A stretch of 64,000 nucleotides of DNA from Gentiana macrophylla (lineage: Eukaryota; Streptophyta; Magnoliopsida; Gentianales; Gentianaceae), in NCBI GenBank assembly GCA_026214975.1, contig JAOBSW010000306.1, forward strand, positions 124,001 through 188,000, in the 5' to 3' direction. This document shows positions 55,339 through 64,000 of the stretch, piece after piece. The notes beneath the pieces are model-generated. The model had not been told where the DNA came from. It did no database searches and saw only the letters and a list, made by a program, of their open reading frames with translations. The stretch's first letter is position 1, and the number at the start of each line of letters is the position of its first letter. Both the position numbers and the translations under genes were made by a program.

Positions 55339-57016
55339 CCAGCGGTCAATTTATATATAAATAATTTTCTTATTCATGTCAAGTTTTACATTTTAGAGTG
55401 TCTGTATTTCGTTTTGAGTCCCTACGGTTGTTTGCTCTGTCTAAAAATTCAGATTCTTAAAATAATTTTTTTAAAATTATATATATTCGGTGACCGAGAG
55501 ACCTCATTCGATCGACCGAGAATTTATTTTGTTTTGTTACATTTACGGTTTACGATTTGTGTTTTGAGTGCGGAATTTGGCGTGTATGTTTATCCGTATG
55601 TTTAATCCGTAAGTCGATAGCGACATGGGAGACCATGTTAAAATCGATCTGTGATGCATTTTGTTTTCTACTGTTTGCGAAACCAGGAAGCAATAATGCA
55701 GTCGATAATTTTTGCGGTGAGAAAATAACCCGACAACATGCGGAATTACTACTCTACGATGGGAAGCGATGGAAGCAATACCATTAAAGCACCAAGATGG
55801 CTCGAAAAATATATATATATTAAGGCTTAAATTCTTAGTGGTACAATGTTGAAGGCAAGGTACTACCTTTTTGCTTATGTTTTACTACCTTTTGGTTTTG
55901 AGCATAAGTTAGCCTATACATGAATCTTAGTAAGAATCTTAGCCGGAGTTGGTTCATAAGATTAATTCTATTAGTGTGGAAGGTTACGCCCCAAATCATG
56001 TCTCATCTAGAGGGTGTAGGGAAACATGTAGTCGTTGAAGGAGGCGTTGAATAAAGAGTTCCTCATAGTTACATTAAAATCTCATTGTCTATGCATGAGA
56101 TTGCCTGCAGCCATGGGAGCAACAAATTGTGTAGTTTAAGCATTCAAAATCTAAAGAAGGCGTTGAGTTTTGAGAGAACACAATCTTACGCTTTTCGTTG
56201 AGTTTTAGGGTGATGGCTTCTCGGTGAACCCACCTTAAACACAAGCGAGATTACGCTTTGGGTGACAATTTAGAAATCGGAGACTCTTAGTACATTGGTT
56301 GGAAATGGTCTAACCATGGTTGGCGAGTTCAACCGAGCCGGCTCAATCGACTCCCCTCCGCGTGTGATATGCGTTCTGGCGATTCAACAAGACTTAGCAT
56401 AGCGATAAGCCGCCAGGCTAAGCGGGGCTTAATCTTGTGGATTGGCACTGAGCATCACATATGTTCCAACGAATAAGGCGGCGTAGGCTTGCTACACAAC
56501 CGACCTTATTCGGTGTATAGATTCATTGTTTCTTATTGTCAAGGCCAAAACCATAATTTTAGCGAGTTTCTTAGAATTCACTAATTCCTAAAGCGAGAGC
56601 GAGGTAAAACTTTGGATAAATGGTATGGATAAATGTTGTTTCTAGGTCTCACAACCAAGGAAGGGTATTAATCCGCCTTGATGATGGGCCCCTTCTTATA
56701 GTGCTCGAGAGGGTCAATATCTCGTGATCAAGAATAATGGTGACAAGGATAATTTTTTTGGAAAGTCAGTGAGGACTTTAAACTCAGAACTACTTCTTTA
56801 AAACCCTTAGGATTTCTTTTTAGGATTTTAGGTTTTGTTTTCTTTGAGTCAAATAAAAGTAACGTGACATATGTTGAGGTTTTTATTTTCCGTGTTACGA
56901 TGGCCATTGGGCTAAGGATGTGCAAAACTTTTTACTCAATAGGCCACGTGAAATAGAGTTCCGTAGGAGAGTCAAGAAATTGCTAAAGCAAAGGAAATTT
57001 AGCAAACAACCTTAAG

Positions 57017-57526
57017 ATGGAAGCATTAAAGAGCTTGAGAATTATTGAAAATGTAGAGAGAATGATTGGTGTGAACAAGAACAATCTTGGTCAAATTCTA
57101 AAACTTTTAGGTGATCAAGTGAAAATCCAAAGTGATGTGCAATTCATTACGCAATTATCCTTATCTTTCCCTTTACACTTTTTCACCTTCAAACTTTTGA
57201 TCCTCTCACCAATGCCGGAAGTTCACATTTCTAACCATTCTTTCATCGCCTCTCTTTCTTTCCATCCGTTTCACCCTCCCACCCAATCTCAATGCCTTAA
57301 CCATTTTCAACCCAACCATAAACACAATTTCTTACCCGTCCTTTATCTTTTCTTCACATCCTTATGTGTATCTTTTCTAAACCCAACATACTCTCAACCT
57401 CCATTTTGTTTACAAAATACCTTTGTATTCTTGAATTTGAAATATTGCTCAGCTTTAATGATTATCTTTTATCATTTTGATTTTCATGATCCTAGTTGGG
57501 GTAAGTGTAGCTCTGCCCCTAGCTAG
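57017..57526 (+). CDS. Hypothetical ORF inside element C (doubtful)
   Basis: A 169-codon open frame starting MEALKSLRIIENVERMIGVN. The first 45 residues are amphipathic and helix-like (NLGQILKLLGDQVKIQSDV); the rest is rich in Phe, Pro, Leu and His, which looks like translated low-complexity DNA. I do not recognise it. It lies in the non-coding interior of a pol-less element, with no homologous frame in E, F or G. It may be a random open frame or a remnant of an accessory ORF. Confidence 0.2.
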   Translation: MEALKSLRIIENVERMIGVNKNNLGQILKLLGDQVKIQSDVQFITQLSLSFPLHFFTFKLLILSPMPEVHISNHSFIASLSFHPFHPPTQSQCLNHFQPNHKHNFLPVLYLFFTSLCVSFLNPTYSQPPFCLQNTFVFLNLKYCSALMIIFYHFDFHDPSWGKCSSAPS

Positions 57527-58270
57527 ATTTTAAAGGTTTTTGGTTCGATCAAAGTACAACTTATCTTTCTACCGGAAGTTTTAAATTTCACATTTTTTCC
57601 GTCTATTCCGGCATTTCTATATTATCCGTTTTGTTCTACATTATCATACCGATCCGACCTTGTTGATAGCAGTTTATGACTTTTACGTGATACATTGGGT
57701 TATTAGTAATTTAGAGAGTAGTTACATCTCCTAAAGTTGTTGATATCAATGCAAGCGAGAAGTTCTGCGCTAAGTATTTGATTTTATCTTTATCCTCTAC
57801 AGAGTCGCATTGCATCTGTTATACCTTACCAAGTTTCTCTTTTCTGGATTGAATACCAGCACCCGATCGAGTAACCCTCGTGTTTTTCCACGTCGGGTAA
57901 TGCTTTTTGATCTTTGTCTTCTCACCCGGTTTTAAGCATATTTAGGCGGTGGAGGTTGTAGATGAAGACTACCATATTTAGTTGCTTGTTTATTTTCTTT
58001 CTATTTAGTATTTTCTTTTTGGTTTCCACTTGTCATTGGTTGTATAAAATAAAGTGGCTTAAAGCTGTTTTTAGGTATTTATACCTCATTCTTGCCACAT
58101 TATTTTATAACTTCCATAGACATGGTGTTATTAATGTTTCGTGTAGTTTATGCCTTATCTGAGGTTTTCACTTGCTTCTCCACAGCGTCTTTGACATTTA
58201 CTCGATATTATTCCTTTACTTGAGAGCCGTTTCGAGCTAAGTCTTTTCTTAAATTCTCATTTATTTTTGT

Positions 58271-58307
58271 CATTGAGGACAATGCCATGTTTAAGTGGGG
58301 GTAGGAG
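58271..58307 (+). promoter_or_regulatory. Internal hairpin plus G-rich tract (element C)
   Basis: CATTG (58271-58275), loop AGGA, CAATG (58280-58284), then CCATGTTTAAGTGGGGGTAG. It is about 0.93 kb before the terminal tract. Confidence 0.5.
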
Positions 58308-59194
58308 ACTTAGCCATGTTATGTTATAATTGAAAATTGAATGAAGCGGCACATGATTGAAAAAATTGAATAAATACCATATTATGTATCTCGTACCCTT
58401 AGAATTGTGAGTTCTAGCTAAAATTGATAGGAAAGGAACCAAGTTTCATGAGTGCGTGATCATTTTATACTATATGTTAAGTAAATTTAAGGATATTCAT
58501 GCCCGTTTTGCAAGTAGTTATTTATTATTCAATTACTCAATCGTGAATCGAGTTTTACGCGCAAATCATAATAATTGAAGAAATTATGTGTACATTGCAT
58601 AGATGATTGGTTATGTGAACTTAGTATCAATATCTATCTCTTTGATGCATTCTTATATTCTAGCAATTTAAAGCGGAGTAATAAGCTTGAGGCGTACTGT
58701 GTTTTAGCAAAGCGTTAAACCTTTGGGCTTGTAGTAAATTACCAAAGTAGCCTGTGCTTGTGGTAATATTCAATGCTATATTTGATCTAAGATAGGGGAT
58801 ACTTTAAAAGTTTTCTTCCTTGAGATTGATAGTATTTGAAAAATATGAAGATATGAAAAAAATATTCAACTCTTTAAGAGGCTTTGAGTAGTACTCGGTC
58901 TCAAGTCAAAAACCCTATAGATACGCTCTTGCTTATTACTCTAGTGCTCTGACCATTGCGAGGCATAAAAGTATGAATCTTTTGAGGTTGGTAGGTTGAG
59001 ATTGCGAAGTTAGCATAAACTTTAATCTTGCCACAAATATATAAAACTCAATGCACATACACACATCACTTGATTCATACAAAGTAGTGAATAATGGATA
59101 TCTTATGAGCATGGCGAGTATGAGTTGACTTGAGTTTCTTGTGTAAGTATGATTTGACCATAGAAAATGTTGTCTGAGGAATGACTTATTGATG

Positions 59195-59233
59195 CTTTGT
59201 TGGGACGATCAAAGTCTAAGTGGGGGAAGTAGT
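59195..59233 (+). promoter_or_regulatory. Terminal polypurine tract of C with weak hairpin
   Basis: CTTTG (59195-59199) can pair with CAAAG (59210-59214) around a loop with GGGACGA. AAGTGGGGGAAGTAGT (59218-59233) then meets the LTR. Confidence 0.7.
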
Positions 59234-60992
59234 TGATAGCGGTCAAATTATACCCGTAAAAGTCATCAACGTTGACCTTAAATCGAGATTAATAATGTAT
59301 ATTTCATATTAAATCACTCGTTTATATTTATTATTTAATGTTAAGTGATTATTAAAATGATATTTGGTATTTACTTTGTTTTTATTATTAAAGGCGATTT
59401 ATTGTGCTATAAATGTTTATTTTGTAGATCACGACAAATCGAGAGGATTAATGTCATTCAATCAATGGTCTCAAGATAATAGAGGAAGAAAATCGGGCAT
59501 TAAATGAGCGATTAATCGAGATCAACGCATAGCGTGCGGTGGGAACAAGTCGGACAAAGAGGCGCGTTTGCTGCGCGTGTAAAAAGGCTCGATCGGCCGA
59601 GCCTATCCATTCGATCGACCGACAGTATGTCGGCTCGGTCACACCGGATTTTTACCGTATTTACCTTCTAGATACTTCATAAGTGGCGTGAAACCCTATA
59701 TAAGCGGCGACTACGAGAAATTGTAAATCATCCCATCATCCCTTCATTCTTTCTTCAATCTTACAATTCATAATATAACTTTGATACAATGTAGAATAAT
59801 TTGAGGTTTCCGGCAATTTAAGATTTGCAAATATGTAAGCTCTTATTTTACTGTTTCTTTATTTTAAGTAATTAATCCCTCCCAATTATGCTTTATCGTT
59901 TGAATTAGTTAATCATAGCTAGATGATGTAGATCTAGGCTATGGCGTTAGGGATGTGGCGACTCCTTGTCTATGGGGATCCCGTAACCTCGTCATAGACT
60001 TAGTATTTATTCATGAATCTACTTGATTTAATTAATGTGAATCTATGTTAGTTTATATGAATGCTTTACAATTCTTGTTTAATACATTACGTATGATGAA
60101 AATTTGAGAAATATATTCGGGGATGTAATGTCAGGGAGTTAAGCACTCGGGTGACGAGAGGTGTCACTCGGTCGACGAGAGTGTCCTATCGATCGACCGA
60201 GAGCTTCGAACTGTTTCATCCATTAATCGATCGCGTCTTTATGATTAGGTTAGCTTAATTGAATCTGTTATCTCGGTAGGTATGGCTGTAGCTCGTCACT
60301 CGCTTAATTTAATTAAGCGTGTAAAAGGAAATACCGATATAAAACTCTTAGGTAGGCTCATGAATTGATCTTGGACGTTCGGCGTTATCTAGGTAGGTTT
60401 ATATTAGGGAATTGCGCTTGCACCTTGTTATCGTAGATCGTAAACTAGCATGAGACTATAACTTGGTAATTGTTAGTTGGGCGAGAGTTTGGTGATCGTT
60501 TGGGAAATGCGCTAACCATAGGAATGTTGCTGGGCGATGTATGCGGTTAACATCGGCATCCTTAGAAGTCGTAGCGTGTGAGTTATATGAGATGGAGGCA
60601 CTAAAAGGCGAAGTCACGTAACAATATCACGGTGATTTAGTGACTTACGGTGCTAAGTCAAGTTAAAGAGGATGACTCCGTAGCCAATCTAAGATAGATA
60701 CAAGCGGATTGTGGTTAATAAGTTGATTTATTATATAAATTATCTAGGTCCAAGCGATAAAGACTATAATTGGGGAGGTTAATTACGTTGTGTCGAGTCG
60801 TGTCTTTACCTTTCTTGTCTTATGTTGGTGCGTAGGCCGCCTCTATGTCCTTGACATGTTTAATTAATTGTTTGTATATAAGATGATCCACAATTGGTTC
60901 ACTGTAGGATCGGCCTTGATTCACTATAGCTATACTACGATGGGCTAGTCCTCTTGCTAGTATTGGTTTATGGTGGTCAAGTATTTTATTAC
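59234..60992 (+). repeat. 3' LTR of C
   Basis: It starts TGATAGCGGTCAAATTATAC. Its end is truncated: the 5' LTR's last ~20 bases after TTTTATTAC are missing and copia sequence (AGTCGGCACCGGG) follows at about 60993. Confidence 0.82.
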
Positions 60993-62499
60993 AGTCGGCA
61001 CCGGGCGTTAGTTTCGACAAAAGCGATGGGAATTTGTGGTTTTAAATTTTGGAGATAAAGTTTTACATTTAGACAATGTTTATTTCATTCAATTTTTAGT
61101 AGAAATTTAATTTAAGTGATACCTTTGAAAGACCCGGTTGTACTCTGTTTCTTTTATGAATGATGAGTTTACTATTTCAAAGAATGGTTTTACTTTGTGT
61201 ATCTTGTATTACAAAGCAGTTGTATTTCATTAAACCCATAAGTTCCCTGTTAAATCTTGAAATGTTTAAAGTAGCGCATCAAAAATGCTGCTAAAGGTAG
61301 AAAATTTCTCATAAAGAAGATAGTACATATCTTTGGCACCTTAGGCTGAGTCACATTTCCTTGGAAAGACTCAAGCAGTGGCTAAAGGTGATACCTTAAA
61401 AAGTTATATGTTGACTCATTGCGGTTTGCGAATCTTGCTGGAAGGAAAAATGACCAAGCGTCCGCTTCTCGTCAAAGGAAATAGGGTCAAAGAACCTGCA
61501 GAGTTAGTACATTCAGACCTTTGTGGTCCGATGAATGTGCAAGCTAAGCGGATTCGAAGTATTTTGTGACTTTCATCGGCGATTACTCGAGATTCGGATA
61601 TGTTTATACATTGCATCGAAAATCCGAGACTTTTGGCAAGTTTAAGGAATTTCAGCGAAGCGAAAGCGATTAGGCAAGTCTTTGAAATGCCGCCCCGCTC
61701 GATCGCGGAGGAAGTACTTAGATCTTGAATTCGCGACTACCTACTTGAACATGGGATCCGTTCCCAGCGTTACGCACCAGGACACCTCAGCAAAATGGAG
61801 TTGCTGAAAGGAGAAATAGAACATTGATTGACATGGTCAGATCAATGATGAGCTACGCCTCGCTACCGATATCCTTTTGGAGATATGCTCTAGAAGCAGC
61901 GGTATACATTCTGAATGTAGTACCGTCAAAGTCTGTCAATAAGACACCTTTGGAATTGTGGAATGGACGTCGCGAAAGCATCGTCGTCATACGAATTTAG
62001 GGTTGTCCGGCACACATCTTTGGTTGACAAGACTACTAAACTACAAAAGCATACGAAAGTATATACTGTTTTGTAGGTTACCCAAAGAGAGCAGTGGAAG
62101 TACATTTCACGATCCGGAAGATAACAAGGTAATAGTTTCCACTAACACCACGTTTTGGAGGATCGGTATATAACCAGAACTTCAAGCCTCAGAAGTAAAG
62201 TTGTACTTGAGGAGTTACTTTACGGCGAGAGTCGGACCACAAGTGCCACTAGTGTCACTTATAGACAACACTACAAATGCAGCGATCACCCTCCTCACAA
62301 TCACCAGGCGTCTTGAGAGAGTGGTTCGGCCACCAAATCGGTATGGACAATCGAAGCGAGCGTAGCCGTCTACGATGGTGTGGAAGATGATCGATTTCCT
62401 TTCGCAAGGCCATGGAGGATCGTGACAAGGATACATGGGTTGTGTGATGAATCAAGAGATAGAGTCCAAGTACTCTAACTCTGTGCGGAAACTTGTAGA
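60993..62499 (+). pseudogene. pol: Copia pre-integrase and integrase (element D), frameshifted and ending at the RT start
   Basis: The first bases continue the segment cut by C (VGTG, then AKAMGN in shifted frames). LWHLRLSHISLERLKQWL (from 61331) is the GAG-pre-integrase motif. LLEGKMTKRPLLVKGNR and ELVHSDLCGPMNVQAK (61378-61556) hold the first integrase Asp. The second Asp region (DRGG, about 61702) is out of frame. QQNGVAERRNRTLIDMVRSM and LNVVPSKSVNKTPLELWNG (about 61788-61970) are open and contain the integrase Glu. Then VGYPKESSGSTF-like and RPPNRYG-like remnants lead to NQEIESKYSNSVRKLVD (about 62445-62500), the first residues of RT. RT proper and RNase H are absent because an LTR starts at 62500. 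Confidence 0.78.
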
Positions 62500-64000
62500 T
62501 GTTAGGTGTAGTGCCGAAAGACAATTTGTGTAATTGTTTTTGATAATGGATAGCAGAATTTATCTCACCTTATTACTTGCTTTGTGCTTGTAAGTAATAC
62601 CTTCTTTGCAAACCCTAAGTATATCGGTATGTAACGCTTAACTTCGATTGCATGGCATGCGCGTGAGGATTGAGTTATTGGTGATATACTTAAAGCTGAT
62701 AATCCGTGGTGAACTTAATCGAGTTTAGGGTCTCTTGATTAAAACACCAATAATCATTGAGAACACCTTAGGGTGTGATTGTCTTATCGATTTGTCGGTA
62801 GAGGGGTACCTCGTGGGGCATTTATATATGATGGCATTCATATAGAAATTTGGACCGATTTAATCCCGAATTTCTTGGTATATTTCCGTGTCGAGGAATC
62901 TTATTAAATCATTAGATGATCATATATGGATCAACCTTAATCTGAGGTGATCACGAGGATCTTTGCTTGTCGGGGTAGTGTTTGATGTGTTGAATTACGG
63001 TTCACTTTAATATGTGTTCCAAGCCACTTCTCATTGGCACTTTATCTCCAAATGAGTGAGTAGTTACGATTTTCTGAGACATGGAATCCATTCCTTCTGC
63101 GGGAAGTAGAGAGGCGATCCACTTATTTGTTAGCCCTAAGAAAGTGATCGATCCGGGAGTTCACATTTGACTAATTAGCTCTTAGTCGGATATGTGTGCT
63201 AATTGATCATCGAGGGGTTAATGGTAAATAAGGATAAGATATTACGAGTCGGGTTCACGGAGACTTCCCACTCGAATGGGCGATCTATGGAGGGTTAATC
63301 CGTATGTAGTGATTATATCAATGGGCGCTTATTCACTCACATGGGTTGAGTATAAGTATACATCTATAATCGGTAGAGTTGATTTCGGGTTTATGGTGGC
63401 GTAATCCCGAATTAATAATTAATGTACTTATTACATTCGATGAATATTAATTGTGGAGAGCTCTTGGTTATAGGTCCATAGTCCCGATGTGGCTTATGTA
63501 ATTCGGACTAATAATCTTGTTATTTGGGCCTCAGTGATAATTAATTGGCTTGGCTAATTAATTGATATGCATGGATATTATTTAGTTGGGCTAAATAATA
63601 TAATACACATAAAAGACATTTTATGTGGGCTTTTAACCTAATGTGGCGCCTCAATCTATTAATTATCACAAGAATTATTATTTTTGTGATGTGGAAAATA
63701 AAAAATATTCTTGTTATATGATTGGTTGGATGACTTGTTATTTGATTTTCTATTGGTCAATGCTTGTCACAATTAGTCATTAAGAAAAATATCCTTTTAT
63801 TTTGATTAATTAATTAATTATTTAATTAATTAATACTTGGAGGCAAGATTTACTCTCTATAAAGGAGAGTTATTCAAGAAATTTACATTGAAAATTTAGA
63901 TACAGCCACAAAATAGAGAGAAAAATTAGTTTTCTTGTCTTGGGTTCTAGAAGAAGAAAAACTTGAAGTTTTTCTTGGTGTTGCATATCAAGGAGGTTCG
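62500..64000 (+). repeat. LTR of a D-related copia element, running off the window
   Basis: TGTTAGGTGTAGTGCCGAAAGACAA is clearly related to D's 5' LTR but diverged over its whole length. CTCTATAAAGGAG near 63856 is the TATA region. CATATCAAGGAGG (63983-63995) corresponds to 48703-48715 in D. It could be D's own 3' LTR after a deletion of RT/RNase H, or the 5' LTR of a second related element inserted into D's pol. Confidence 0.75.

Larger units (their letters stand above)
55339..59190 (+). other. Interior of element C without recognisable genes
   Basis: Contents: a fourth TCGATCGACCGAG word (about 55508-55520); AT-rich sequence with short ORFs (55330-55787) that match nothing I know; a ~410-bp segment shared with D's leader (56155-56565); an E-like post-pol block (about 56750-56900); an open frame of 169 codons (57017-57526); a TTAAGTGGGGG module at 58271-58307; and AT-rich spacer to the polypurine tract. 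Confidence 0.6.
53548..60992 (+). mobile_element. Pol-less gypsy-type LTR element C
   Basis: LTRs 53548-55314 and 59234 to about 60992, a modified tRNA-Asp primer site (TGGCGCGCCGTTGCGAGAG, 55320-55338) and a polypurine tract (59218-59233) define it. The 3.9-kb interior holds no protease, RT or integrase. Its 3' part resembles the post-pol region of E (a TTTGAGTC-AATAAA block near 56840, an internal hairpin-G-tract at 58271), and its LTR tip TGATGACGG matches E. It is probably a non-autonomous derivative of an E-like element. It interrupts D's gag-pol. Left flank ATGAGAGT and right flank AGTCGGCACC fit a shared AGAGT target if about 20 bp of the right LTR tip are lost. Confidence 0.8.
47142..62499 (+). 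mobile_element. Ty1/copia element D, interrupted by a solo LTR and by element C
   Basis: It consists of an LTR (47142-48961), initiator tRNA-Met primer site (48964-48976), a long leader containing a solo Athila LTR, gag (52535-53547), then, after the 7.4-kb insert C, the rest of protease/integrase (60993-62499). Pol stops at the first codons of RT, where another TGTTAGG LTR begins (62500). It is inserted in the Ale-like RT. The Gag and integrase are copia; I do not assign a lineage with confidence. The coding region is full of frameshifts. Confidence 0.82.

Noticed and set aside
53548..60992. Element C considered as a host gene island between two repeats
   Set aside because: The flanking repeats have LTR ends, a primer site and a polypurine tract in the right order, and the flanks rejoin a copia gag-pol. 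No host-like coding sequence is found inside.
62215..62524. Minus-strand ORFs of 73 and 89 codons
   Set aside because: They are antisense to the copia integrase-RT linker of D and run into the LTR.
1..64000. tRNA, rRNA or other host RNA genes
   Set aside because: I saw no cloverleaf or rRNA sequence on reading. Matches to tRNA ends are explained by primer-binding sites. A covariance-model scan was not possible here.
47142..64000. D as one element with LTR partners 47142-48961 and 62500-64000
   Set aside because: Not accepted as proven. The two LTRs differ over their whole length far more than the LTR pairs of B or C, and the required RT/RNase H/polypurine part is absent, so I list the right LTR separately.

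Overview
This is repeat DNA from a flowering-plant nuclear genome, most likely a eudicot with a transposon-rich genome. I found no convincing host gene. Almost every base can be assigned to LTR retrotransposons nested inside one another. The evidence is Athila-type Ty3/gypsy polyproteins, tRNA-primer sites (TGGCGCCGTTGCCGGGGA for tRNA-Asp, TGGTATCAGAGCC for initiator tRNA-Met), G-rich polypurine tracts, TG...CA LTR ends and three exact 5-bp target-site duplications (TSDs). All coding regions are broken by stops and frameshifts.

Layout, left to right, with my own letter names. F (1-6848, +) is the 3' part of an Athila element, inserted into the reverse transcriptase of an older gypsy element, E (6849-11778, +). 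After a 466-bp unassigned gap comes A (12245-21880, -), a tandem LTR-internal-LTR-partial internal array of an unusual pol-less copia-type family. A short rearranged junction follows (21881-22271). H (22272-23451 and 44077-45335, -) is a gypsy relict with gag/protease and a 3' region but no RT or integrase. H is split by B (23452-44071, +, TSD GGATT), a second copy of A's family. B is itself split by G (26965-38860, +, TSD TTGAA), a nearly complete Athila element inserted at codon 7 of B's second ORF. Right of H lies the 3' end of an Ale-like copia element (45336-47141, -), cut by copia element D (47142 onward, +). D contains a solo Athila LTR (49800-51332, -, TSD TTACT) and is split in its gag-pol by C (53548-60992, +), a pol-less gypsy derivative. 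D's pol is then interrupted by a related LTR that runs off the window (62500-64000).

The main discovery candidates are as follows. (1) The A/B family is an 8.7-kb copia-type element with SIRE-like features (GPKQIWVP gag end, AAAAAGGGG polypurine tract). Pol is absent at the same place in both copies, and a roughly 1,100-codon ORF2 of unknown function sits behind conserved non-coding DNA that carries its own TATAAATA about 100 bp before the ATG. (2) The gypsy elements carry two hairpin-plus-polypurine-tract modules about 1 kb apart, one just after pol and one at the LTR. (3) Between these modules, F and G carry paired hairpins whose stems covary. (4) G's 5' LTR has a ~640-bp tandem duplication whose junction is an 11-bp fold-back. 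(5) LTR pairs in the right half differ by a peculiar CAG-to-CGA/CGG pattern that looks like a sequencing or assembly signature as much as biology.
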